Positions 27,895 to 36,458 of a DNA stretch of 64,000 nucleotides are shown piece after piece. This DNA is from Shewanella kaireitica (GTDB lineage Bacteria; Pseudomonadota; Gammaproteobacteria; Enterobacterales; Shewanellaceae), in NCBI RefSeq assembly GCF_023284045.1, contig NZ_JAKIKQ010000007.1, forward strand, positions 1 through 64,000, read 5' to 3'. Numbering within the stretch: the stretch's first letter is position 1; each line of letters opens with the position of its first letter. A program made the translations under genes and the position numbers. The notes under the pieces were generated by a model that did not search any database, was not told the origin of the DNA, and saw nothing but the letters and a program-made list of their open reading frames with translations.

Positions 27895-28212
27895 TTTAGC
27901 TTCTCTCCGTAACCTGCTGGATTCTTTTGTTATAGGAATTGATAACCAACATACTGTTAGCTTACAGGTAACACCATTGTTACAGCATTTATACGTAGTG
28001 AGCAAGGATGAAATAGTGAAAATCTTCAAAAGATTCCGCTATTTTACAAGGATTTAGCAAGGTGGTTTGAGGAGTGTATTTAAATCAGATTTAGATAATG
28101 TAAAGAGATAGGTATTTAGTTAATATATATTATTTAATAACAATACCTTATCTAAATTAACAGATAGCTAAAGCACTGCGTTTAAAGCAATCGACCGTTT
28201 TAAGTAATTACT
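27895..28212. promoter_or_regulatory. Upstream region of the DUF1302 cassette with an inverted repeat
   Basis: 318 bp without a gene, containing the likely cassette promoter. At 27968-27983 there is a GTAACA-CCAT-TGTTAC inverted repeat (6-bp perfect arms), 74-89 bp upstream of the DUF1302 start, a possible operator. The rest is AT-rich with no further recognised element. Confidence 0.4.
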
Positions 28213-28443
28213 CTAAATCTTATTCAGTTGGATCAAGTTTCCTTGAGCATCTACCACCATTTCGAAGTATGCTTTTATACCCGAGCGAGTAAAAAACGGT
28301 CTAAAATGTCTTGCGCTTATCCACAAAGTTCTTCCTGCTAAATCGACAACCTCCACTTTAGTGACTTGGCCGCGGTAGTAAGGTAAAAAATCTTCATAAC
28401 TAATATTAAGAGGGAACTGGAAAACTTGATTTGATTGTTGCAC
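28213..28443 (-). CDS. DUF2835 family protein
   Basis: A 76-aa protein matching the small DUF2835 family of gammaproteobacteria, with conserved pieces FPLNISYEDFLPYYRG, VVDLAGRTLWISARHFRPFFTRSGI and FEMVVDAQGNLI. The fold is predicted to be beta-rich and cytoplasmic; function is unknown. The frame starts with GTG at 28443 with a weak GAG about 9 nt before it. It lies 85 nt downstream of pepN in the same direction, as in Pseudomonas and Shewanella, with a long hairpin between the two genes. Confidence 0.85.
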   Translation of the reverse strand: MQQSNQVFQFPLNISYEDFLPYYRGQVTKVEVVDLAGRTLWISARHFRPFFTRSGIKAYFEMVVDAQGNLIQLNKI

Positions 28444-28472
28444 GTAGAATTCTCGAATATTTATTTAATGCC

Positions 28473-28504
28473 AGCTTAAACAGGGCTATTGCCCTGGATA
28501 AGCT
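28473..28504. other. Long hairpin between pepN and DUF2835
   Basis: AGCTTA and CAGGGC pair with GCCCTG and TAAGCT around an ATT-containing 4-nt loop, giving a 12-bp stem with a small internal loop. There is no T run on either side, so a processing or stability element is more likely than a terminator. Confidence 0.5.
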
Positions 28505-28528
28505 GAGATTTTACTTTTTCTTATATCA

Positions 28529-31090
28529 TTATGAAAGTGCTTTGGTCACCTTCTCATAAAGGTCTTTAGACAATTCATCTATTGCCAAAATACTCTCTAA
28601 AGACTTACGCATTAACGCCTGCCTTTCTAAATCAAACTTTTTAAATTGTATAAGCGGTGTAATAATCCTAGCTGCAACCTGCGGATTCACTTTATTGAGC
28701 TTGATAATCGCTTTAGTCAAAAAGTCATATCCTTTTGCATCTTTACGATGAAATTCAAAGGTATTGGCTGCTGCAAACACGCCTATCAAAGAGCGCACTC
28801 GGTTTGGATTAGACATGGAAAAACCTTCATGTTGCAACAGCTTTTCAAGTTGCTCAATACAACCCTCATTGGCAAATGTAGCATGTAAGCTAAACCACTT
28901 GTCCATTGCTAATGGCGTTTCTAACCAGCGAGATTCATATGCAGCCATTAATGCTGTTCGTTCACTTGAGCTGTCACTATTCAACGCGGTTAGCGCACCT
29001 AAAGTGTCAGTCATGTTATCGGTAGTTCCAAACTGTTGCTCTGCAATATAGCGGTGACGATCATCAACCTTGAGCAATAAGCTTAGGCAGGTATTTTTAA
29101 GAGCGCGAGCATCGGCACTATCGATGTTCTGTAACTGCCTAACTTTTGCAAGCAGTTCATCTTCACAACCTTGTGCAATTTCATTGACTGCAAACTGACG
29201 CGCGATAGCAAGGCTATCTAGGTCGACACTCTCTGTCTGCTCTATCAGCGAACTGGCACTCGTCAGGTTAAGAATTTCAGCCATTAGCGCTTCATTTAAC
29301 GATTCAGATAAAAGTACACCTTTGAATCCATCAACCAGTCGGCTATCTATATGCATCGCTTTGCCATTTTGCAAATTATCTACACATTGCCAGATTGACT
29401 GGCTAAACAAGGATACAGAAGCCTCCCACTTTGCCACTTCGCTGTTAGCGAAACGCATTAAATGCAATAACTGCTCAATTGAGTAATCAAATTCCAATTT
29501 TACCGGCGCCGAGAAGTCTTGTAATAATGAAGCAACGGGTCTGGTTTTAATGTTCTCAAAAACAAACTTTTGGGTTTGCTGTTTAAAATCCAATACCTCA
29601 TTAACAAGACTGTTACCCTCGCTATCAATCAGCTCGATATCAAATGGAATATGCTGTGGTAATTTTTCCGCTTGACCTGGAGTATCTGGTGTTTCTTGAG
29701 ATAATGTTAAGCTATAGCTATTAGTTGAATCATCATAAGATTCTGTCGCGGTGACTTGAGGAGTTCCGGCTTGGCTATACCAGCGACGGAACTGACCTAA
29801 ATCAACTTGACTTGCATCTTCCATCGCCGCGACAAAGTCATCACAAGTGACAGCTTGGCCGTCATGCCTCTTAAAGTACAACGCCATCCCTGCTTGGAAC
29901 TTATCTTCCCCTAACAAGGTATGCATCATTCGAATCACTTCAGCCCCCTTGTTATACACAGTAACAGTATAGAAATTATTCATTTCTATTACTGATTCCG
30001 GCCGTATAGGGTGAGCCATTGGGCCAGAGTCTTCAGCAAACTGCTGGTTTTTCATCACTTTAATAGCATGAATACGATTAACAGCTCGAGAACCAACATC
30101 AGAACTAAACTCCTGATCTCGGAATACGGTTAAGCCCTCTTTTAAGCTTAATTGGAACCAATCACGACAAGTTACTCTGTTACCGGTCCAATTATGAAAA
30201 TACTCATGACCAACTACAGACTCGATACCATGGTAATCATCATCGGTTGCAGAGGCCTTATCTGCCAACACATATTTGGTATTAAATACATTCAGCCCCT
30301 TATTTTCCATCGCACCCATATTGAAAAAATCAACGGCTACTATCATATAAATATCGAGATCGTATTCAAGATTAAAACGTGTTTCATCCCATTTCATTGA
30401 TTTCTTTAATGATGCAATAGCATGGTGAGCTTTATGAAGATTGCCTTTATCGACAAAAACCTGCAGCTTAACGGCTCTATCGCTGCGGGTTATATACTCA
30501 TCTTCTAATAGGTCAAAATCACCTGCAACTAATGCAAAAAGATAAGCAGGTTTGGGAAACGGATCATGCCATTTAACGTAATGTAAGCCGCCTTCCAAAT
30601 CACCACTTTCAACAAGATTGCCGTTACTTAACAAAAATGGAAATGCAGTTTTGTTTGCTTCTATGCGGACGGTATAAATCGCAAGTACGTCTGGTCTATC
30701 AAGAAAGTAAGTAATACGCCTAAAACCTTCAGCTTCGCACTGTGTGCAGTAAGCGCCATCAGACATGTACAAGCCTTCTAGGCTGGTGTTTGACTCAGGG
30801 TCAACGACTGAGACTATTTCCAACTCAAAGGTTTGCTCTGCAGTATCGATAATCAGTTGACCGTTTTTCTCTGTATATGCGCTCTCAACACCGTTTACTT
30901 TAACTGACTTTAAGTTAATATCTTCGCCATCTAGCCTTAATGGCTGCTGGTGTTCACCCACTCTTTCGATTGAGCTAGTCGCTTGAATTACAGAATTCTC
31001 ACCCGCTAAAGAGATATCCAAATCCAAGTGCGTGATTTGAAAAAGTGGTGCTTGGTAGTCTTTTAGGTACTTAGCTTGTGGTTGTGTCAT
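28529..31090 (-). CDS. pepN: Aminopeptidase N (M1 family)
   Basis: Cytosolic zinc metallo-aminopeptidase with broad specificity, a main enzyme of peptide turnover. The 853-aa protein has the substrate-binding motif MGAMENKG (about 255-262), the zinc motif HEYFHNWTGNRV (about 293) with the downstream zinc ligand in LKEGLTVFRDQEF, and the long C-terminal helical superdomain of proteobacterial PepN. Length is close to that of E. coli PepN (870 aa). ATG with AGG about 7 nt upstream. It is followed by DUF2835 on the same strand. A terminator of prc stands upstream of its start. Confidence 0.96.
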   Translation of the reverse strand: MTQPQAKYLKDYQAPLFQITHLDLDISLAGENSVIQATSSIERVGEHQQPLRLDGEDINLKSVKVNGVESAYTEKNGQLIIDTAEQTFELEIVSVVDPESNTSLEGLYMSDGAYCTQCEAEGFRRITYFLDRPDVLAIYTVRIEANKTAFPFLLSNGNLVESGDLEGGLHYVKWHDPFPKPAYLFALVAGDFDLLEDEYITRSDRAVKLQVFVDKGNLHKAHHAIASLKKSMKWDETRFNLEYDLDIYMIVAVDFFNMGAMENKGLNVFNTKYVLADKASATDDDYHGIESVVGHEYFHNWTGNRVTCRDWFQLSLKEGLTVFRDQEFSSDVGSRAVNRIHAIKVMKNQQFAEDSGPMAHPIRPESVIEMNNFYTVTVYNKGAEVIRMMHTLLGEDKFQAGMALYFKRHDGQAVTCDDFVAAMEDASQVDLGQFRRWYSQAGTPQVTATESYDDSTNSYSLTLSQETPDTPGQAEKLPQHIPFDIELIDSEGNSLVNEVLDFKQQTQKFVFENIKTRPVASLLQDFSAPVKLEFDYSIEQLLHLMRFANSEVAKWEASVSLFSQSIWQCVDNLQNGKAMHIDSRLVDGFKGVLLSESLNEALMAEILNLTSASSLIEQTESVDLDSLAIARQFAVNEIAQGCEDELLAKVRQLQNIDSADARALKNTCLSLLLKVDDRHRYIAEQQFGTTDNMTDTLGALTALNSDSSSERTALMAAYESRWLETPLAMDKWFSLHATFANEGCIEQLEKLLQHEGFSMSNPNRVRSLIGVFAAANTFEFHRKDAKGYDFLTKAIIKLNKVNPQVAARIITPLIQFKKFDLERQALMRKSLESILAIDELSKDLYEKVTKALS

Positions 31091-31120
31091 TGTAGGCCTA
31101 CTAATTCCATTTTTAAGTTA

Positions 31121-31146
31121 AAAAAAACGCGCTAAAAGCGCGTTTT
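31121..31146 (-). terminator. Terminator after prc
   Basis: Nine-bp stem AAAACGCGC/GCGCGTTTT with a TAAAA loop and a T tract on the minus strand, 19 nt after the prc stop. Confidence 0.88.
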
Positions 31147-31164
31147 ATAATCTGCAGTGAGCGA

Positions 31165-33207
31165 CTATTTTTGATTTTTAGCCACTTTCTCAATATCAAC
31201 TAAATCGAGAGTGATGTATGCCGTTTCATCGAGAAATGCATCGGTCTTGTCAGCATCGTCTTCTAAATCATCTAACGATTTAACCACTTCAAGGCCTTCA
31301 CGCACTCGTCTTTCGTTTTCACGATCGAGTTGCTTCTTATCGTTCTCATCACGCTCAGCAAGACGTTCACTTTCTACTAACGATACCGTTTTGTCGTTAT
31401 GGTTAGCTTTAAACTCTTCGATATCTTGGAAGATATAGCCGAATTCAACGTCTGTCTTAATTCGCTGTTGATGCTTACCATCAAGATTTTGAATCAACTG
31501 TGGATAGATCTCACTTAACGTACCGTACTGAGCCACTGGCACCTTGTCCCATGGCAGTGCATTCTCTTCTTCTGCTTCACCGTACTCACCAGGTTCTAGA
31601 GCACTTGGAAATGGAATATCCGGTGTCACGCCTTTTAGCTGAGTACTGCCACCATTAATACGATAGAACTTTGCGATAGTGTACTGTACATGCCCAATTG
31701 GTTTCTCATACATATCGTAGATTCGACCAAGGCTCTTATGCTGTTGCACGGTGCCTTTACCAAATGTAGATTCACCTACAATCAGAGCACGATCATAATC
31801 TTGCAATGCTGCGGCAAAAATCTCTGATGCAGAAGCACTATAGCGATCAACCATCACCGTTAATGGGCCGTCATAGGTGACGCGGCCATCATTATCTCTA
31901 TTTTGAGAAACTCGACCATTAGCATCACGAATTTGTACTACTGGACCTTGCTCAATAAACAATCCTGTAAGTAATGTCGCTTCAGTAAGCGCACCACCAC
32001 CATTGCCACGTAAATCGATAATGATACCTTCAACTTTTGCTTCTTTAAGCTCCGCAAGCTCCTTGGAAACGTCTTTTGAAAGGTTCATATAGAAACCTGG
32101 AATTTGAATAACACCGACCTTGCGGTTAGCGTATGGTCCCTCTGATGGTTCAACAACCTTTGATGTAGCAGCACGATCTTCTAGACGTATTTTGTCTCGA
32201 ACAATGGTCAGTTCAAAAGGTTTAGCACTGGAACCACCTTTATTAGGCAAGATCTCTAAGACTACTTTACTGCCTTTAGGGCCTTTAATTAACTCGACAA
32301 CATCGTCTAAACGCCAACCGATAACATCAACAATTTTCTCGCCTTCTTGGCCTACGCCAACAATTTTGTCTTCAGGCGACAGCTTCTCACTGGTTGCTGC
32401 AGGACCGCCAGCAACTAGGCTTTTAATTACCGTGTAATCGTCATCAACTTGGAGTACTGCGCCAATGCCCTCAAGACTTAAATTCATCTCCATCTGGAAA
32501 CGCTCTGCATTTCGTGGCGATAAATAGCTAGTATGTGGCTCGACTGTTCGTGCAAATGCGTTCATTACACCTTGGAAAACGTCTTCACTGTGAGTTTGAC
32601 TTAGACGCTTGATCGAGTTGTTGTAACGCTTGGACAAAATAGTGACGATTTCATCCCATTTTTTCCCCGTCAACGTTAAGTTTAACGCATCGTACTTTAC
32701 GCGCTGACGCCAAAGTTCGTTTAACTCAGCTTCAGTTTTAGGCCAAGCTGCGTCCTTACGGTCGAATTCATAAGCATCGCCAGCCACATCAAACTTCATC
32801 TCTTCATCAAGCAAAGAGAGTGCATAGGCGAATCGCTCATAGCGGCGTTTTTGGATAACTTCGAACATTGAGTAAGCTTGCTGCAGATCGCCACTTTTCA
32901 ACATATCGTCAAATTGAGTGGAATAGGCCATAAAGCTGTCAACGTCAGACTGCAGCAGCACGTTCTTACGATAATCCAATTGTTTCAGGTATCGTTCGAA
33001 CACTTGCTTTGAAAACGCATCGTCCATTTCAAAACGATGGTAATGGGAACGGGTGAACAAACCAGTGACGCGTTTACTCGCCACTTTATGTTGGGGTTCC
33101 TGCTTTAAAGCAGGTAACTCGCTGAATTGAATAGTAGGGCTAACAGCCCACGCCGAGAATCCTACAAAAATACTGGCGATAGATACAGCCAGAGACATTT
33201 TCCGCAT
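31165..33207 (-). CDS. prc: Carboxy-terminal processing (tail-specific) protease Prc
   Basis: Periplasmic S41 serine protease that degrades or trims proteins from the C terminus; in E. coli it processes PBP3 and degrades MepS with NlpI. From ATG 33207 the protein is 680 aa with a signal peptide (MRKMSLAVSIASIFVGFSAWA). A PDZ domain lies at about 240-330 (SLEGIGAVLQVDDDYTVIKSLVAGGPA), and the catalytic Ser (SASEIFAAAL, about 455) and Lys (FGKGTVQ, about 482) are present. Two TTG codons precede the ATG in frame; AGGAG is 10 nt before ATG and 4 nt before the first TTG (33213), so the exact start is uncertain. It lies downstream of proQ on the same strand. Confidence 0.95.
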   Translation of the reverse strand: MRKMSLAVSIASIFVGFSAWAVSPTIQFSELPALKQEPQHKVASKRVTGLFTRSHYHRFEMDDAFSKQVFERYLKQLDYRKNVLLQSDVDSFMAYSTQFDDMLKSGDLQQAYSMFEVIQKRRYERFAYALSLLDEEMKFDVAGDAYEFDRKDAAWPKTEAELNELWRQRVKYDALNLTLTGKKWDEIVTILSKRYNNSIKRLSQTHSEDVFQGVMNAFARTVEPHTSYLSPRNAERFQMEMNLSLEGIGAVLQVDDDYTVIKSLVAGGPAATSEKLSPEDKIVGVGQEGEKIVDVIGWRLDDVVELIKGPKGSKVVLEILPNKGGSSAKPFELTIVRDKIRLEDRAATSKVVEPSEGPYANRKVGVIQIPGFYMNLSKDVSKELAELKEAKVEGIIIDLRGNGGGALTEATLLTGLFIEQGPVVQIRDANGRVSQNRDNDGRVTYDGPLTVMVDRYSASASEIFAAALQDYDRALIVGESTFGKGTVQQHKSLGRIYDMYEKPIGHVQYTIAKFYRINGGSTQLKGVTPDIPFPSALEPGEYGEAEEENALPWDKVPVAQYGTLSEIYPQLIQNLDGKHQQRIKTDVEFGYIFQDIEEFKANHNDKTVSLVESERLAERDENDKKQLDRENERRVREGLEVVKSLDDLEDDADKTDAFLDETAYITLDLVDIEKVAKNQK

Positions 33208-33241
33208 CAACAAGTTACTCCTTTACATGCTTTTTAAACCA

Positions 33242-33880
33242 TTACAGCAGTATGTATTCAGCTTTAACTTTAATCGTTAAACCAGAATCTAGCTGAACTT
33301 GAACATCTTCTTTTTTGATATCCAAAATAACACCTGCTACTGGCGCCTTACCTAGTTTGACGTTTACACGTTGATTTTTCTTCAACTCAGTCAGTACCGC
33401 AGGCGTTAAAACTACTTCAGCTACTTTTTCTTTAACAGGTTTTGCGCTTGGTGCCGCTTTCGGTCTTCTAGCAACCGGTTTTTTAACGGGTTTCTTAGCA
33501 TTAGCTGCAGGTGCTGACGATTTCCCTGCTTTAGCTATTCTTTTTGCTTTCGCTTTTTCCTGACTTTCTTTAAGTGTAGCTTGAGCATGGTCAACGTGCT
33601 CTTGTTCTAGCTCACCACAGCAATTACCATCTAAATCGATACGATGCGCACCGGCTTTAACACACTTAAGGTAACGCCAGCTGCTTGTATATCTTCTTAA
33701 AGCGATTCTTAGTTGAGTCTTACTGACTTTAGAATCATCAGCTAACCTTTCCGCTAAATCTTGAAACAATCCGATTTTTAATGGCTTCGTTTCACCTTCA
33801 GCAATAAAGCATAAAGGAAATGTTTCATATAAGTACGCAAGAATAGCGTTGGTATCGGTCAACTTTTCTGTTGATTCCAT
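33242..33880 (-). CDS. proQ: RNA chaperone ProQ
   Basis: FinO-domain RNA-binding protein that stabilises and matches sRNAs and mRNAs; in E. coli it also affects ProP levels. The 212-aa product has an N-terminal FinO-like domain (about 5-115; LYETFPLCFIAEGETKPLKIGLF and RIALRRYTSSWRYLKC), a Lys/Ala/Pro-rich linker (about 120-165), and a C-terminal Tudor-like domain (RVNVKLGKAPVAGVILDI..VQVQLDSGLTIKV). I chose ATG 33880 because GTGGAAG lies 5-7 nt upstream; the GTG at 33892 is part of that ribosome site. The proQ-prc order is the same as in E. coli. Confidence 0.95.
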   Translation of the reverse strand: MESTEKLTDTNAILAYLYETFPLCFIAEGETKPLKIGLFQDLAERLADDSKVSKTQLRIALRRYTSSWRYLKCVKAGAHRIDLDGNCCGELEQEHVDHAQATLKESQEKAKAKRIAKAGKSSAPAANAKKPVKKPVARRPKAAPSAKPVKEKVAEVVLTPAVLTELKKNQRVNVKLGKAPVAGVILDIKKEDVQVQLDSGLTIKVKAEYILL

Positions 33881-34165
33881 CTTTACTTCCACAGTTTAAA
33901 AAAGGGACACTACCAAAAGAGTTTCTACCTCTCATCGATTTAAGTGTCGTTTATATTTGTCTGATTATGACCTAAAGAACAAATTAATAATGATTAACTT
34001 ATGTTTTTAGCGTCAAAATCAAACCTACCTTAGCAACAACCTATCATAAACGCTATTGATTCGCTTTACCGAATAATCGCGATTTGAGATTTCATTGCTC
34101 AAACCGCTTATTATAGGGATGCATGAGATGATTGCGACCATCAATTAGCAAAAATTGGTCGATGA

Positions 34166-34624
34166 TTAACCAAATAGGCAATTTTCGAGACTTTTCACCA
34201 AAGTTTCTACGCCTTGTTGATCGATTTCATCAAATCTTGATAACGATGGGCTATCAATATCCAGTACTCCGATAACATCACCATTGCGTCGAAGCGGAAC
34301 AACCAATTCAGAAACGCTCGCTGAATCACACGCTATGTGACCCACAAATTGATGAACATCTGCGATACGCTGTGTTGCATTTTTTTCAACTGCTGTACCA
34401 CATACGCCTTTTCCTATCGGTATCCGAGTACAAGCAACTTTCCCTTGGAAAGGGCCTAATACAAGTTGCTCATTCTTTAATAGATAAAAGCCTACCCAAT
34501 TTAAGTCAGTCAAATTATCATTTAATAGCGCTGAAAAATTGGCTAAGGCCGCTATTTGGTCATCTTCACCGCTCAATAAAGCAATTACTTGACGGTTCAA
34601 CGTGTCATAAAATGACGCGGTCAT
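34166..34624 (-). CDS. msrC: Free methionine-(R)-sulfoxide reductase (GAF domain)
   Basis: GAF-fold enzyme that reduces free Met-R-sulfoxide. The product of about 152 aa carries the three family cysteines, in ACTRIPIGKGVCGTAV and in HIACDSAS, and a final VLDIDSPSLSRFDEID block. The start at 34624 is chosen because AGGGG lies 6 nt before it; the upstream ATG at 34630 immediately follows that site. It corresponds to E. coli yebR, which also sits near proQ and the letAB genes. Read on the minus strand, upstream of proQ but separated from it by about 285 nt without a gene. Confidence 0.93.
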   Translation of the reverse strand: MTASFYDTLNRQVIALLSGEDDQIAALANFSALLNDNLTDLNWVGFYLLKNEQLVLGPFQGKVACTRIPIGKGVCGTAVEKNATQRIADVHQFVGHIACDSASVSELVVPLRRNGDVIGVLDIDSPSLSRFDEIDQQGVETLVKSLENCLFG

Positions 34625-34719
34625 ATACATCCCCTAAACAAAATCATCGATAAATCTAAGTAAATTTGCAGCATCTTATCAAGATGAAACATATTTAGAA
34701 GACTGATCCTCTGTTTTTT

Positions 34720-35001
34720 TTAGTCTAAATTAGTCTTTTTCGACACTTTCTTAGCTGGAGCTTTACTGACGGCTGCCCCGCCTTTAAGTAAGGATTGAAG
34801 TTCATCTTTGTGCTGCGCTAAGAAAAACCCAATCTTTTCAATATCATTATCTTCCAACCCTAGTTCTGGGTTAGTCAAAAAAGGGATTAAGTTGTCAGCG
34901 ATATCAAGCATCTTATCGTAGGCATCAGCCTCCTTTTTCGATGTGAAAGTCATCTTTTCAACCCCTTCTCTAACTACGACAAATTTGGTTACAACGGCCA
35001 T
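34720..35001 (-). CDS. yebG: SOS-inducible YebG family protein
   Basis: Small DNA-damage-inducible protein of unknown biochemical role. The 93-aa product begins MAVVTKFVVVREGVEKMTF, the YebG family start, and ends in a Lys-rich tail (APAKKVSKKTNLD). The start at 35001 is preferred to 35043 because it matches the family N terminus, and because a LexA box lies 14-29 bp upstream, which would overlap the longer form. It is divergent from letA. Regulation by LexA is strongly suggested by the operator. Confidence 0.9.
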   Translation of the reverse strand: MAVVTKFVVVREGVEKMTFTSKKEADAYDKMLDIADNLIPFLTNPELGLEDNDIEKIGFFLAQHKDELQSLLKGGAAVSKAPAKKVSKKTNLD

Positions 35002-35014
35002 AATCAATCTCGCA

Positions 35015-35030
35015 CTGTTTTTATATACAG
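35015..35030 (-). promoter_or_regulatory. LexA box of yebG
   Basis: CTGTATATAAAAACAG on the minus strand fits the gammaproteobacterial LexA consensus CTG-N10-CAG with an AT-rich centre. It lies directly upstream of yebG, itself an SOS gene in E. coli. Confidence 0.88.
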
Positions 35031-35152
35031 TAAAGAGTCTCACATATTGAAGTTCTTATGCAAGTTTTCTTGAAAACCTGATACGCTTATAGCGATAAGG
35101 ACTCTGTAATAATCAAATGCATACGATTATTTGAGTTCACGTTTTTAGCAAT

Positions 35153-35824
35153 ATGTTTGCTTTATTCCTTAACGTTTTATTTGAGGCTTTATTTCCTATG
35201 CCATCGGATACGCTAGACAATAGTGTTACTTTATGTCCGTCATGTGATTTGGTCATAAGAAAGCGTGCCTTGCCAACAGGCGTAAGAGCGATTTGCCCAC
35301 GGTGCCACACACAGTTATATGACACGCCGTACTGTTCAGTTAACGGCATGTTGGCTTTATGCATGACTGCTATTATCTTTTTTTTCCCTGCAAACTTATT
35401 TCCAGTGCTTGAGCTTGAGTTTTTAGGGAGTATGCGCACGACGACCGTTTTTGAAGGGGCTGCAGCTGTCTATCAGCAAGGCTATTGGGTTGTTGCTATC
35501 GCCGTAATGACGGCAGCGGTCATCGCCCCAGGCATCTTGCTTACTTCAATATTGGTACAGATCCTGATCATTAAATACGGACTGCAATCGGCTTTATTAA
35601 GGTCAATATTAAAACAGGCATTAAAGTTACAAGGGTTGCTTACCCAGCTAACGATGCTCGAAATCTATGTTATTAGTTTTTTGGTTGCCGCTTTTAACCT
35701 TGCGGATTTTGCTACTGTTTCTTTCGGTTTTGGAACTTTCTGCTTTACAATGCTGTTTGTTATGCATTTATTTCTTTTAAGAGAGTACGATTTAGAACAT
35801 ATGTGGAGTTTCCTTGAACGATAA
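35153..35824 (+). CDS. PqiA/LetA-type membrane protein, first half
   Basis: A 223-aa inner-membrane protein of the paraquat-inducible protein A family. It has an N-terminal zinc-ribbon pattern CPSC...CPRC (about 27-47) and four predicted membrane helices. In E. coli, LetA (YebS) is a single 427-aa protein made of two such halves; here the halves are separate overlapping genes (this one and the next). LetA works with LetB to move lipids between membranes. The start could also be ATG 35198 (MPSDTLDNSVTLCPSC), which has a weak GAGG site; the first 15 residues of the longer form are hydrophobic and unusual. Confidence 0.85.
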   Translation: MFALFLNVLFEALFPMPSDTLDNSVTLCPSCDLVIRKRALPTGVRAICPRCHTQLYDTPYCSVNGMLALCMTAIIFFFPANLFPVLELEFLGSMRTTTVFEGAAAVYQQGYWVVAIAVMTAAVIAPGILLTSILVQILIIKYGLQSALLRSILKQALKLQGLLTQLTMLEIYVISFLVAAFNLADFATVSFGFGTFCFTMLFVMHLFLLREYDLEHMWSFLER

Positions 35825-36458
35825 TCAGACAAGCTGCACATTAGGAAAGGAAGTAGGTCTAACTTGCTGCCCAACCTGCAATAAAGTCACCTGCGCTAAT
35901 TCAGCTTGTTGTAGCCGCTGTGACGCCAAGCTTATAGTTAGAGATTATGACAGCCTACAAAAGAGTTGGGCTTTATTGATCACGGCTGCTATTTTGCTGA
36001 TCCCTGCCAACCTATACCCAATAACAACACTGACGAACCAAGGCCAAGTCACCCAAGACACTATTTTTTCTGGGATTGCTCATCTGGTAAAAACAGACAT
36101 GATCCCTATCGCTATTATTCTGTTTACAGCGAGCATATTGGTACCGGTGCTTAAAATAGTGGGGTTAACTATATATTTAACAGCAATTAGCTTTAAGTTA
36201 CCTATATCTAAGAAAAAGCTAATGATGGGCTTTCATATTATCGAATGGATTGGCAGGTGGTCGATGTTAGATTTGTTTGTCATTTCTCTCACTGTTGCGG
36301 TCGTTAATATGGGGCAACTTTTAGATGCAAAACCGGCACCTGCCGCCACTGCATTTGCCTTAGTTATTCTGCTGACACAACTCGCAGCAAAAGTAATTGA
36401 CACACGTTTACTCTGGGACAGATTGGAAATAAAAAATGACTCAAGTACAGACACCTAA
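35814..36458 (+). CDS. PqiA/LetA-type membrane protein, second half
   Basis: A 214-aa PqiA-family protein with its own zinc-ribbon-like cysteines (CCPTC..CCSRC) and four membrane helices (for example ALLITAAILLIPANLYPI). It starts with TTG at 35814 inside the 3' end of the first half, with GGAG about 7 nt upstream, and its stop overlaps the letB start by 23 nt. Translation of all three genes is therefore likely coupled. It corresponds to the C-terminal half of E. coli YebS. Together with the previous gene it should form the membrane part of the LetAB lipid transporter. Confidence 0.87.
   Translation: MNDNQTSCTLGKEVGLTCCPTCNKVTCANSACCSRCDAKLIVRDYDSLQKSWALLITAAILLIPANLYPITTLTNQGQVTQDTIFSGIAHLVKTDMIPIAIILFTASILVPVLKIVGLTIYLTAISFKLPISKKKLMMGFHIIEWIGRWSMLDLFVISLTVAVVNMGQLLDAKPAPAATAFALVILLTQLAAKVIDTRLLWDRLEIKNDSSTDT

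Noticed and set aside
27895..28029. N-terminal extension of the DUF1302 protein (45 residues, Cys-rich)
   Set aside because: The extension would hide a good signal peptide; ATG 27894 has a ribosome site and gives a standard exported start.
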